Shown here in pieces: positions 41,602 through 50,231 of a DNA stretch of 64,000 nucleotides. Source of the stretch: Mycobacterium xenopi (lineage in GTDB: Bacteria; Actinomycetota; Actinomycetes; Mycobacteriales; Mycobacteriaceae); the NCBI RefSeq assembly GCF_009936235.1, contig NZ_AP022314.1, forward strand, positions 3,968,001 through 4,032,000. The letters run 5' to 3'. The notes under the pieces were generated by a model, which ran no database searches, was not told the origin of the DNA, and worked only from the letters and a program-made list of their open reading frames with translations. The position numbers were made by a program, and so were the translations under genes. Position 1 is the stretch's first letter. The number at the start of each line of letters is the position of its first letter.

Positions 41602-43149
41602 TCAGAACGGCGGGGGATCGTCGTCGTCGTTGTCGGGTGGGGCCAGGCTGAAGTAGCTGGGGCGTTGCGCGCGCCGGGCGATGCGCGCGTGGCGGTTGTG
41701 GCGGCGTTCGGTGGCGATGCGATGTGCGCGGTCTTGGGCGCGGGTGCGCCGGCGTTTGGGCATCATCGCGCTGCGGTCCCCGCAGTAGTCCGGCGGCGGG
41801 TCGGCTGGTGGCGGGGGCAGGGCGGCGGTGGGCCGGCACAGGTGGGGAAACAGCAGCGCGCTGCCCGGGGTGGTGACATAGGTGTGCCCCGTCGGCGCGG
41901 TCAAGATCAGGGTGCCGTCGGGCAACTGCTGCTCACGCCAGCCCCAAAACGTTTTCACCAAATGATGAGTGCGGCAATAAGCTTTGAGGTTCGAGGCGTG
42001 GGTGGGCCCGCCCTTGGCGTAGGGAATCGTGTGATCGAGGTCGCATTCAAACGCGGGCTTGTCGCAGCCGGGCCAACGACAGGTCAGATCCCGGCAGCGC
42101 ACAAAATCGGCCAGCGCCTTCGACGGCACATACCCCCGCTCCGGCGAGGCATCGCCCGGATGCACCACCGGGGTCAGCTCGGCCGACGTGGCCAATTGCG
42201 TAACGAGTTCCGGAGGGATGAGCCCGTCGGCGCTCACCTGTGATGCCGCCACCTCGCCGCTGCCATCGAGCGTGGCTTGCTCGGCGATCACGTGAACCAC
42301 CACCGGGCCGACGGCGGGCCGGCCGGCACCCCCGCACTCGGGGCGTCCGCAGCGGCAGCCCAGCCGATCCGCCCCGGCCGCTAATGCCCCCAGCGCATCG
42401 GCGCGGCGCTGCTGGCGCGTGCGCGGATCATGGGCACACACCGTGGCCGCCAAACCATCCAACCGCTTGTCCAGCGCATGGGCGTCGGTGGTGAACAAGG
42501 TGCCGTGGATCTCCGAGGTGCCGCCTTCGTCGCGAGGGCCGATCCAGACCTGCCGATCGGCTTGATACTCCTTGCGTCGGCGCACCGCATCGGCATCAGC
42601 GCGAACCACGATCTTGTCGATCTGGGCGGCCAGCCGGCCCTGGGTCAGCGACGGCCAGCGCCGCACCTTGATCGCCAGCTCGGCATCAACCGCCGCCAGC
42701 ACCTCGGGGTCGGTGATCAACTCGGTGCGATACACGATCGTCTGAAAACTGCGATAGTCGATATCCCCGGCCGCAAACACCTCACCGACCTTGGGTAGCC
42801 GCTCGCGGAGGGCCCGGGCATAACGCAGCCGGCTGCCCGCCAACGCCTGGCTGACCCGCAACGCCGCGGCCACCTCCGCGGCCACCGCCTCCTCGGTGTC
42901 GATCGCCCACTCCACGCTTTCCGAGCACCGCGACAACCGATAGCCGAACAACTGCCCGATCGCGCTCAGCTGCGCGGCCGCCGCCCGATTCTCCGCCCGC
43001 GCCGCCGCAGAAATCTGATCCACCAACGCCGCCGACTCCCCGGTGGTGGAAGGATGTCGCCGCTCCCACATCTCATCGAAGCGGGCAATCACCTCCCGGC
43101 GTGCAGCTTCATCGAACATAGGTTCGATCATAAGGGTGGGGTACGACAA
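41602..43149 (-). CDS. 13E12-repeat-family HNH endonuclease domain protein (DUF222)
   Basis: A 515-residue protein of the family repeated in mycobacteria as REP13E12. The N-terminal two thirds is DUF222-like (QLSAIGQLFGYRLSRC, ALAGSRLRYARALRERLPKV, IDYRSFQTIVYRTELI). The C-terminal HNH nuclease reads CRDLTCRWPGCDKPAFECDL, then DHTIPYAKGGPTHASNLKAY and CRTHHLVKTFWGW. In M. tuberculosis copies of this repeat serve as attachment sites for the phiRv1 prophage. The frame is full length, so it may be an active nuclease. Its position splits the S10 and spc ribosomal groups. Confidence 0.85.
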   Translation of the reverse strand: MSYPTLMIEPMFDEAARREVIARFDEMWERRHPSTTGESAALVDQISAAARAENRAAAAQLSAIGQLFGYRLSRCSESVEWAIDTEEAVAAEVAAALRVSQALAGSRLRYARALRERLPKVGEVFAAGDIDYRSFQTIVYRTELITDPEVLAAVDAELAIKVRRWPSLTQGRLAAQIDKIVVRADADAVRRRKEYQADRQVWIGPRDEGGTSEIHGTLFTTDAHALDKRLDGLAATVCAHDPRTRQQRRADALGALAAGADRLGCRCGRPECGGAGRPAVGPVVVHVIAEQATLDGSGEVAASQVSADGLIPPELVTQLATSAELTPVVHPGDASPERGYVPSKALADFVRCRDLTCRWPGCDKPAFECDLDHTIPYAKGGPTHASNLKAYCRTHHLVKTFWGWREQQLPDGTLILTAPTGHTYVTTPGSALLFPHLCRPTAALPPPPADPPPDYCGDRSAMMPKRRRTRAQDRAHRIATERRHNRHARIARRAQRPSYFSLAPPDNDDDDPPPF

Positions 43150-43438
43150 CTCGCTGACCGGTCGGCCTGCTCCCGGGCATCGGAAAGCTGATCCGTTCTT
43201 GTGCCAGCCGCACGGCCCGCCCGAAGCTGTCCTCGACCAGGTCGCGGGACAGCGCGGCCCCAGCTAGCTGGTCAGCTGCGAGGCGGCGATGTCGCGGAGT
43301 TCTCGTCGACGAACACCCGACCCGCAAACGGACAGGATTAGCGGCGCGTTGTCGGCGCTCGGCAGCCGCCAGGCCGGCTGGCAGCGCGCACGGCGGCGAT
43401 CTCCCCGTGTCGCTCGCGGCCGACGTGGCTGTCGACCA
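43150..43438. other. intergenic stretch without a recognisable gene
   Basis: These 289 bases separate the 13E12-type gene from the formylglycine-generating enzyme gene. A 72-codon minus-strand frame covers 43109-43327, with SRDLVEDSFGRAVRLAQERI in it, but it overlaps the start of the HNH gene and I do not recognise it. It may be debris from the rearrangement that brought in the 13E12 copy. Confidence 0.3.
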
Positions 43439-44323
43439 CTACTCGAGGTCGGCCACGCACCGGAAACCGATGTGCGTGGTCGCGGTGTCCTGCGACTGGG
43501 GCGAACGCGCTGCGGGGCGGTAGCGGTGGCAGTACTCCGGCGCGCACAGGTGCGAACCGCCTTTCAGCGTCTGATTCACGCGAGGATCAGCGGGTCCGGA
43601 CGGTGTGCAGCAGGGTTTCGGAGGCTGATCCAGCCGGTGGTGTGAGCTGAATTCGGTGGCGGTCCACTCCCAGACGTTGCCGATCATGTCCACCAACCCA
43701 AAACCGTTGGGCGGAAAGGTCCCTACCGGCGACGTTCCGATCCATCCCAAGGCGCCGTCGTTGCGGTACGGGAATCTGCCCTGCCATGTGTTGGCCATCA
43801 ATCGCCCGTTCGGCTTCTCCTCGTCCCCCCAGGCATACGTCGTGGTGGTTCCGCCGCGGGCCGCGTATTCCCACTCCGCCTCGGAGGGCAGCCGCCGCCC
43901 CGCCCACCGCGCGTAGGCCGCGGCGTCCGGATAGGCGACCTGTACCACTGGGTGATCGGCTCTGTCAGTGACGTCGCTGCCGGGGCCGAACGGGTGGCGC
44001 CAGCACGCGCCCGGTACCCAGTGCCACCACTGCCGCCAGTCTTGCAAGTCGACCGGACCAGGCGTCGGACGGAATACCAACGCCCCTGGGACAAGGTCGT
44101 CTGGATTCGCACCCGGATACTGTGCGGGATCGATCGGTTGTTCGGCGACCGTTATATAGCCTGTCGCAGCAACGAATTCGGCGAACTGCACGTTGGTCAC
44201 CGGATGCCGTTCCACCGCGAACGGCGCGACTGCGGCGGTATGGATGGGAGCTTCTTCGGGATAGAAGCTCGTCGATCCCATACGAAACGCTCCGCCGGGC
44301 AGCTCAACCAGCTCCGTCAGCAT
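43439..44323 (-). CDS. formylglycine-generating enzyme (sulfatase activator)
   Basis: 294 residues from the ATG at 44323. It starts MLTELVELPGGAFRMGSTSF, has FAVERHPVTNVQFAEFVAAT, RRLPSEAEWEYAARGG and MIGNVWEWTATEF, all FGE-sulfatase domain motifs. The active cysteines are about residues 260 and 265 in KGGSHLCAPEYCHRYRPAAR. The enzyme oxidises the cysteine of CxPxR sulfatase motifs to formylglycine. AtsA, with exactly such a motif, is encoded 1 kb upstream. This matches M. tuberculosis Rv0712 next to atsA (Rv0711). Confidence 0.93.
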   Translation of the reverse strand: MLTELVELPGGAFRMGSTSFYPEEAPIHTAAVAPFAVERHPVTNVQFAEFVAATGYITVAEQPIDPAQYPGANPDDLVPGALVFRPTPGPVDLQDWRQWWHWVPGACWRHPFGPGSDVTDRADHPVVQVAYPDAAAYARWAGRRLPSEAEWEYAARGGTTTTYAWGDEEKPNGRLMANTWQGRFPYRNDGALGWIGTSPVGTFPPNGFGLVDMIGNVWEWTATEFSSHHRLDQPPKPCCTPSGPADPRVNQTLKGGSHLCAPEYCHRYRPAARSPQSQDTATTHIGFRCVADLE

Positions 44324-44377
44324 GATGCCAGGGTATGACGACCACAAAGTCGCCCCTTGCTTCGTCGTCAGCACACT

Positions 44378-44536
44378 TCAGTTGCCCTGGCGGACCCAGG
44401 CAAAGATGCACAAGGCCATCGCCGCCCCCAACGCGATGAGTACCCACTGCACGACGGCGTGGTCGATCCACGAGCCCGGTGGTGGGGCGCCGGGAAGGAT
44501 GTTGCGCAACGGAACGATGGCCAACAGGTTTGCGGC
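44378..44536 (-). pseudogene. C-terminal remnant of a DUF4436-like membrane protein
   Basis: An open minus-strand stretch without a start codon, ending at TGA 44378-44380. It reads NLLAIVPLRNILPGAPPPGS followed by a hydrophobic helix (WVLIALGAAMALCIFAWVRQ). The PLRN-LPGAPP motif followed by a last membrane helix is what I remember of the end of DUF4436 membrane proteins. A TAG in frame at 44537-44539 and no continuation upstream show that the rest of the gene is gone. It lies between the lipoprotein and FGE genes. Confidence 0.5.
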
Positions 44537-44651
44537 CTACAACGAATTGTCATTCGCGATCTACCAGGGGCTCTTCGCCGCCGAATTGAAACGCCGGAAA
44601 GCCGGATGTCCAGACGCCCGGTACGCCATCGTCCGCCAGCGACGAATGCTC

Positions 44652-45335
44652 TCAGGGTATGACGACCGCAAAGTCGGCCATCAGCGCGATTTTGGCAGCG
44701 TCGAAGCCCAGCAGCCCGGCGGGCCCTTCCTGATGGATGGCGACGAGATAGCTTTTCGTGTTCGTCCAGATATGCGCGATGCGGTCGGCGAAGGCGATCG
44801 CGCCTGACGGTCCGCGATACGTGCCGGCCAGTTGCTGGCTGCTGTACCCGCAGAAGGGAGCGGGGGTGATGGTCACCTCGGCACCCGCCTTCGCTCGCAC
44901 CGTCGCGTCGTACTGGGCAAACGCTGCGGCCGGCGTAAGAATCGTCGGCGCGATAGTGACCTTCCCTGTCATGCCGTCCGGTCCTGCTAACACCAGCGCC
45001 ACATCACCGTCACCGGCGGTCGACGTCCAGCCGTCCGGCACGCTGATGGTGATTTTGGGCGCGGCCGGGTCAGCCACCGTGGCCGTGGTGGGCCTGCCTA
45101 CCACGCTCGGCGGCGGAAAGCATTCCAGCGCATCAGGCGGTATGTGCGCGGGCAGCGTGGTCTCGACACCGGGAACGCCGGCGGGCGGGTCTTGCTGTGG
45201 CCGGCCGACGGCTGCTGTCGTCGACAAACCGGGTACCGTTGCCGGAATCGCCTTCCCCCCAGTGGTATTGGCGCAACTTGCCAGGGCGACCGCCAGAAAC
45301 GCCGAGCCTAGCCCAATGCGGCAATTCCTCAGCAT
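44652..45335 (-). CDS. LpqN-like lipoprotein
   Basis: About 227 residues from the ATG at 45335, just after the atsA stop. The signal peptide ends in the lipobox LASC (SAFLAVALASCANTTGGK). The mature part includes ECFPPPSVVG, ITISVPDGWTSTAGDGDVAL and GYSSQQLAGTYRGPSGAIAF, resembling the mycobacterial LpqN/LpqT lipoprotein domain. It would be anchored outside the cytoplasmic membrane. Being directly downstream of atsA, it is probably co-transcribed with the arylsulfatase. The function is unknown. Confidence 0.75.
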   Translation of the reverse strand: MLRNCRIGLGSAFLAVALASCANTTGGKAIPATVPGLSTTAAVGRPQQDPPAGVPGVETTLPAHIPPDALECFPPPSVVGRPTTATVADPAAPKITISVPDGWTSTAGDGDVALVLAGPDGMTGKVTIAPTILTPAAAFAQYDATVRAKAGAEVTITPAPFCGYSSQQLAGTYRGPSGAIAFADRIAHIWTNTKSYLVAIHQEGPAGLLGFDAAKIALMADFAVVIP

Positions 45336-45336
45336 C

Positions 45337-47688
45337 TCAGTCGCGTGAGAAAGCCAGGGCGAGTCTCTTTCCCAGGTCCTTGTACGGTGCACCGGAAACG
45401 TCGACGGTGACGTGGGCGATGGCTCCGCCGGTGAACACGAACGGCGCCTTGTAGCGGCTCGACACTGCCGAACCGCTGTTGCGGCCCACGCTGATGGCGG
45501 CTCCGGCCAGACCGAACGTGCCCGGATGAGTCTTCATGTCCCGCACTGCGTCAACCGCGATGTCGTCGATGTAGAGGGTGGCTTCACCCAGGGGGGTGTG
45601 GCTGTTTTGCACCGTCCCGCTCCGCACGTATTGAACGCCCAGCAAGTGTCGGCCCAGCGGCACCGCGTTGGGCGAGGAGACCATCTGCTCCTGCTCACCG
45701 AGGAAGTTGTAGACGTAGTGCAGCCGTCCGTCCTCGATGAACAAAGCGTGTCCACCGTGGGCACCGCCCTGCTTGAACAGCACCCCTTCGGCGCCGACGG
45801 TGTCGATGGTCACCTCGGCCAGCACCGAGAATGACCGCCCGTGGATTTCGACGCCAGCACCCATGCCGACGTCGGCGGTATCGGGATAGTAAGTGTAGGT
45901 GGAGCGTTCGCCGGCTAGGTACGGCCGCCACCGTGACATCGTTTCCAGCAGATTGAGGTCGGCCAGCGGCAGCCCGTGGTATTTGGCCGCTTCAGAAAAC
46001 CACAGCGCCTTCAGCTCCTCGAGCTTGTCAGGGCGCTGGGCAGACAGGTCGTGACATTGAGTGCGGTCAACCGCGATGTGAAACAGCTCCCAGCGGTCGG
46101 AGTCGAAGTGCGACCAGCCGGCGGGTGCCGCGGCGTGGACGGTGTTGGCGAACCAGCCCTCATGCCAAATGCCGCGGGTTCCCAGCATGGTGTAGAACTG
46201 GGTGCGCTTACCGGTGTCTGCACCCGGGTTCGCAAGTGCCGCTTTGAAACTCACGCCATCTAGTGGCTTCTGCGTGATGCCCTTTACCGTCTGGGGCGGT
46301 GCGATCCCCACCAGGTCATAGACAGTCGGGGTGACGTCGCAGACGTTGACGTAGTTATCGCGCACCTCCCCGCGGGCGGCAATCCCGTTGGGCCAAGAGA
46401 TGATCGCCGCATCAGCGATGCCGCCTTCGTGGGAGGCATAGCGTTTGAACAACTTATACGGCGTGTTGAATGCCATCGCCCACCCAATCGGGTAGTGGTT
46501 ATAGGTCTGCGGCCCGCCCAGCCGGTCAAGGTGCTTGAGGCTGTCTTCGACGGTGTCGATGTAACCGTTGAAGAACTTCGTCTCGTTCACCGACCCGTTC
46601 GGCCCGCCCTCGCCGCTGGCGCCGTTGTCGGAGATCACCACGATCAAGGTGTCGTCCAGTTGGCCGGATTCGTCGAGATAGTCCAACACCCGGCCGATTT
46701 GGGCGTCGGTATAGCTGAGAAAGCCGGCGAACACCTCGGCCATCCGGCAAAATAGTCTCGTCTCGTCACCGCTTAGCGAGTCCCAAGGACGCACCGTGTC
46801 CTGCAGCGGCCACGACTCGCCATTCGGTCCCTTCACATCGAGATAGGGGTTCATCGGTGACAACTCGGTATCCGGCGGCACTATCCCGATCGACTTCTGA
46901 TTCGCCAACACGATGTCGCGGTAGCGCTCGTAGCCCATGTCGAAGCGGCCGGCGTATCTGTCGGCCCATTCGGTGAACACGTGGTGCGGGGCATGCCCGG
47001 CGCCGGGGCACACATACGCAAACCACGGCTTGTCCGGCGCGATCACCTTGGCGTCGCGGATGAACTCGATCGTCTTGTCGGCGATGTCCTTCGACAAGTG
47101 GTAGCCGTCCTCCGGTGCCGCTGGCGGTGACACCGGATGGTTGTCGTGCACCAGGTCCGGATACCACTGGTCGGTCTCGCCGCCCATGAAGCCGTAAAAC
47201 CGTTCGAAGCCACGCGACAGCGGCCAATGCCGCTTGGATGACGCCAAATTCGACTCCTCCAACGGCGTCAAATGCCACTTACCGATGCAGTAGGTGTTGT
47301 AGCCGCGCTCGGCCAGTGCCTCCGAAATCAGCGCGGTCTCGGCCGGAATGCGCCCGTTGCAGTTGGGGAACCCGTCGGTGAACTCTTCGATGGTGGCCAT
47401 ACCTACGGTCGTCGCGTTACGGCCGGTCAGCAACGACGCCCGGGTGGGTGAGCACAGCGCTGTGGTGTGAAACTGCGACAGCCGAACACCTTGTTCGGCG
47501 ATGCGGGTCATGGTCGGCATCTCGACCAGTCCGCCGAAGCAATCCCAGGTCCCAATTCCGACGTCGTCCCACACCAGATACAAAATGTTGGGTGAGCCTT
47601 CCGGAGCCCGGGGCGCGGCATACGGACCCCAATCCGGCTCGGAGTCGCGGATATCCAACGCGATCTTGCCCTGAAACTCTGCTGCCAT
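45337..47688 (-). CDS. atsA: arylsulfatase AtsA
   Basis: A 783-residue sulfatase hydrolysing aryl sulfate esters. The formylglycine motif is C79-S-P-T-R in TTALCSPTRASLLTGRN. Metal-site residues are in NILYLVWDDVGIGTWD and VVISDNGASGEGGPNG. The C-terminal 200 residues form a beta-sandwich. The ATG at 47688 gives the same start region as M. tuberculosis Rv0711; the frame opens further upstream but without family similarity. The maturation enzyme is encoded just downstream. There is no signal peptide. Confidence 0.95.
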   Translation of the reverse strand: MAAEFQGKIALDIRDSEPDWGPYAAPRAPEGSPNILYLVWDDVGIGTWDCFGGLVEMPTMTRIAEQGVRLSQFHTTALCSPTRASLLTGRNATTVGMATIEEFTDGFPNCNGRIPAETALISEALAERGYNTYCIGKWHLTPLEESNLASSKRHWPLSRGFERFYGFMGGETDQWYPDLVHDNHPVSPPAAPEDGYHLSKDIADKTIEFIRDAKVIAPDKPWFAYVCPGAGHAPHHVFTEWADRYAGRFDMGYERYRDIVLANQKSIGIVPPDTELSPMNPYLDVKGPNGESWPLQDTVRPWDSLSGDETRLFCRMAEVFAGFLSYTDAQIGRVLDYLDESGQLDDTLIVVISDNGASGEGGPNGSVNETKFFNGYIDTVEDSLKHLDRLGGPQTYNHYPIGWAMAFNTPYKLFKRYASHEGGIADAAIISWPNGIAARGEVRDNYVNVCDVTPTVYDLVGIAPPQTVKGITQKPLDGVSFKAALANPGADTGKRTQFYTMLGTRGIWHEGWFANTVHAAAPAGWSHFDSDRWELFHIAVDRTQCHDLSAQRPDKLEELKALWFSEAAKYHGLPLADLNLLETMSRWRPYLAGERSTYTYYPDTADVGMGAGVEIHGRSFSVLAEVTIDTVGAEGVLFKQGGAHGGHALFIEDGRLHYVYNFLGEQEQMVSSPNAVPLGRHLLGVQYVRSGTVQNSHTPLGEATLYIDDIAVDAVRDMKTHPGTFGLAGAAISVGRNSGSAVSSRYKAPFVFTGGAIAHVTVDVSGAPYKDLGKRLALAFSRD

Positions 47689-47761
47689 CACCGGCTCCGT
47701 TCGTATCGGTGCCGCGAAGCCTATACCCGTCATGTAGCGAATGTTGCGGAACCGCTGAGGG

Positions 47762-48328
47762 TCAGCGCAGCCGAAACACCGCGCCGTCGCTGCCCCACTG
47801 ACCGAACGGTGGTCGCTCACCGCGGTCGATCGCGCGAATGCTCGGTCGCCCGATGTGAGCGAACACCAGTCGATGCACGCCCGCGTCGCGAGCCGCCGCA
47901 GCCACGTCCCGAACGCACGCGTGTCCACCCACACCACGGGCGAAGCGAATCGGGTGGTTCCATCCGGCGGCGTCGGCGAACATCAGATCGGCTTCACGCG
48001 CCCATCCCGGGAATTCCCAAAACTCGGGTGCCCAGACGGCCCGCTGGCATGCCGTCTCGATCAGGTAGCCGACAGTCGGATGGGAAGTGTGACGCACCGG
48101 CAACGGTTGCAGCCGCACCGCGTCCGCGCCGAACGAAGCGATAGCAGGACGCACACCCAGTTCGGCGGCCCGGCGGCGGATCTGCGGCATCAACTCCGCA
48201 TGGTCATCGCAGACCAGCCAGGCATCCAGCCGCGATCCGGGATCGGCGGAACCCCCACCGTCCAGCATGACGCGGCGACCACGCCAGGCCAGCAGCAGCC
48301 CGGCCGGGCGGTAGCGGGGCGAGTTCAT
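47762..48328 (-). CDS. metallo-beta-lactamase-fold-like protein with degenerate metal site
   Basis: 188 residues from the ATG at 48328. MNSPRYRPAGLLLAWRGRRV followed by MLDGGG, PVRHTSHPTVGYLIE, LMFADAAGW and VFAHIGRPS follow the order of an RNase Z/PhnP-like MBL fold. The usual HxHxDH motif is replaced by LVCDDHAEL, so metal binding is doubtful. The codons just upstream read TLRLVLVGVGA, a normal first beta strand for this fold. They are in frame with ATG 48328 but have no ATG, GTG or TTG before the rpsQ stop at 48368. Translation may start at CTG 48358 or ACG 48361. Confidence 0.55.
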   Translation of the reverse strand: MNSPRYRPAGLLLAWRGRRVMLDGGGSADPGSRLDAWLVCDDHAELMPQIRRRAAELGVRPAIASFGADAVRLQPLPVRHTSHPTVGYLIETACQRAVWAPEFWEFPGWAREADLMFADAAGWNHPIRFARGVGGHACVRDVAAAARDAGVHRLVFAHIGRPSIRAIDRGERPPFGQWGSDGAVFRLR

Positions 48329-48367
48329 CGCCCCGACGCCGACCAGAACCAGCCGCAGCGTCGGCCC

Positions 48368-48748
48368 TTACTTGGCCTTCTCCAAGATTTCGACCAGCCG
48401 CCAGCGTTTGGTCGCCGACAGCGGACGCGTCTCCATCAACGACACCCGGTCGCCGATGCCGGCGATGCTGTTCTCGTCGTGCGCCTTGACTTTCTTGGTT
48501 GTGCGGATGATCTTGCCGTACAAGGGATGCCGCATCCGGTCCTCGAGTTCGACCACGATGGTCTTCTGCATCTTGTCGCTGACGACGTAGCCGATCGCGG
48601 TCTTGCGCCGACCCCGAGGCTTCGGGGTCGGTGGAGTGTGCTTGGGGCCCTTCTCTTTTGGTGCGGCATCTGTCGCCGCCGCCTTCTTCGGCGCCGCCTT
48701 CGACGCCTTGCTGGTGGCTTTCTTCGCTGTGGTCTTAGCCTCTGCCAT
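48368..48748 (-). CDS. rpsQ: 30S ribosomal protein S17
   Basis: 126 residues. The S17 core RRKTAIGYVVSDKMQKTIVV to IAGIGDRVSLMETRPLSATK is preceded by a lysine/alanine-rich extension of about 45 residues (KKATSKASKAAPKKAAATDA). Such extensions are usual in mycobacterial S17. Overlaps rpmC by one base. Confidence 0.95.
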   Translation of the reverse strand: MAEAKTTAKKATSKASKAAPKKAAATDAAPKEKGPKHTPPTPKPRGRRKTAIGYVVSDKMQKTIVVELEDRMRHPLYGKIIRTTKKVKAHDENSIAGIGDRVSLMETRPLSATKRWRLVEILEKAK

Positions 48749-48981
48749 CAGGATTCCTCACCCTCAGGCCCGGATGCCAGGCCCAGTTCCCGTTCGCGCA
48801 GCACGGTATAGATGCGTGCGATCTCCTGACGCACGGTGCGAAGCCGGCGGTTGTTGCTGAGCTGGCCGGTAGCCATCTGGAAGCGCAGATTGAACAGCTC
48901 TTCCTTGGACTCGCGCAGACGGTCGACCAGCTCCTCGTCGGTGAGCTCGCGCAGTTCGCCGGCGGAAACACCCAGGGCCAT
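48748..48981 (-). CDS. rpmC: 50S ribosomal protein L29
   Basis: 77 residues: GVSAGELRELTDEELVDRLR, KEELFNLRFQMATGQLSNN and VRQEIARIYTVLRERELG. ATG at 48981 overlaps the rplP stop (ATGA). Confidence 0.96.
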   Translation of the reverse strand: MALGVSAGELRELTDEELVDRLRESKEELFNLRFQMATGQLSNNRRLRTVRQEIARIYTVLRERELGLASGPEGEES

Positions 48982-49397
48982 CAGAACTGCTCCTCTCGGG
49001 TAACGATGCGTGCCTTGATCGGCAGCTTGTGAATCGCTCTGGTCAACGCGGCCCGAGCAACCGCTTCGTTGGGGTAGCTCAGCTCGAAGAGCACCCGGCC
49101 CGGTTTGACGTTGGCCACCCACCACTCCGGCGAGCCCTTCCCCGAACCCATTCGCGTCTCCGCGGGCTTTTTGGTCAACGGACGGTCCGGGAAGATGTTG
49201 ATCCACACCTTGCCGCCACGTTTAATGTGTCGGTTGATGGCAATACGGGCGGACTCGATCTGCCGGTTGGTGATGTAGGCGTGCTCCAACGCCTGAATAC
49301 CGTAGTCGCCGAAGCTGACCGTGGTGCCGCCGCTGGCGATGCCACGCTGGCGCGGATGGTGCTGTTTGCGATGCTTGACTTTCCGGGGAATCAACAT
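48981..49397 (-). CDS. rplP: 50S ribosomal protein L16
   Basis: 138 residues: MLIPRKVKHRKQHHPRQRG, the R-x-M-G-SGKGSPEWWVANVKPG motif and the KLPIKARIVTREEQF end. It organises the A-site side of the 50S subunit. Confidence 0.97.
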   Translation of the reverse strand: MLIPRKVKHRKQHHPRQRGIASGGTTVSFGDYGIQALEHAYITNRQIESARIAINRHIKRGGKVWINIFPDRPLTKKPAETRMGSGKGSPEWWVANVKPGRVLFELSYPNEAVARAALTRAIHKLPIKARIVTREEQF

Positions 49398-49400
49398 GAT

Positions 49401-50231
49401 TCAGCTCTCTGTGCTCTGCGTCTCCAGGGCCGGCTCGGCGCTCGCCGGGGCGGCGGCCTCCTCAGCGCCCGCGGCTCGTCCGGCTTCGGTGGTCGCGCCG
49501 GTCGTCCCCGCAGCACCGCTGCGCCGCGGACGGGCACCCGACGGGCGCTCTCGGCGGGGACGTTCGGCGCCCGCGCCGGTGGGGGCGGCCAACTCGCGTT
49601 TCCCGCCGACGATGTCGCCCTTGTAGATCCACACCTTGACCCCGATGCGGCCGAAAGTGGTTTTGGCTTCATATAATCCGTAGTCGATGTCGGCCCGCAG
49701 TGTGTGCAGCGGGACGCGGCCTTCGCGGTAGAACTCCGAGCGGCTCATCTCGGCACCGCCGAGGCGGCCCGAGCACTGTACCCGGATGCCCTTGACGTTG
49801 GGCTGGCGCATCGCCGACTGGATGGCCTTGCGCATCGCGCGACGGAACGCCACCCGGTTGCTCAACTGCTCGGCAACGCCTTGGGCCACCAACTGTGCCT
49901 GGGACTCAGGGTTTTTCACCTCGAGGATGTTGAGCTGAACCTGCTTGCCGGTCAGCTTCTCCAGATCCGCGCGGATGCGGTCGGCCTCGGTGCCGCGGCG
50001 TCCGATGACGATGCCCGGCCGCGCGGTGTGGATGTCGACCCGGACCCGGTCACGTGTGCGTTCGATTTCCACGTCGGCGATACCCGCGCGTTCCAAGCCG
50101 CTGGACAGCAGGCGCCGAATCGCCACGTCTTCCTTGACGTATTCGGCGTACTGCTTGTCGGCGTACCAGCGCGACTTCCAGTCGGTGGTAATGCCAAGCC
50201 GGAAGCCGTGCGGATTGATCTTCTGGCCCAC
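49401..50231 (-). CDS. rpsC: 30S ribosomal protein S3
   Basis: 276 residues: MGQKINPHGFRLGITTDWKS, the KH-domain GIVIGRRGTEADRIR, and IKVWIYKGD-like GVKVWIYKGDIVGGKRELA. The C-terminal 60 residues are low complexity, rich in Ala, Gly, Arg and Glu, as in other mycobacterial S3 proteins. Its ATG overlaps the rplV stop by one base. Confidence 0.96.
   Translation of the reverse strand: MGQKINPHGFRLGITTDWKSRWYADKQYAEYVKEDVAIRRLLSSGLERAGIADVEIERTRDRVRVDIHTARPGIVIGRRGTEADRIRADLEKLTGKQVQLNILEVKNPESQAQLVAQGVAEQLSNRVAFRRAMRKAIQSAMRQPNVKGIRVQCSGRLGGAEMSRSEFYREGRVPLHTLRADIDYGLYEAKTTFGRIGVKVWIYKGDIVGGKRELAAPTGAGAERPRRERPSGARPRRSGAAGTTGATTEAGRAAGAEEAAAPASAEPALETQSTES

Noticed and set aside
44322..44807. 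161-codon plus-strand frame between FGE and the lipoprotein
   Set aside because: No motif or start signal; it is opposite the lipoprotein end and the membrane-protein remnant.
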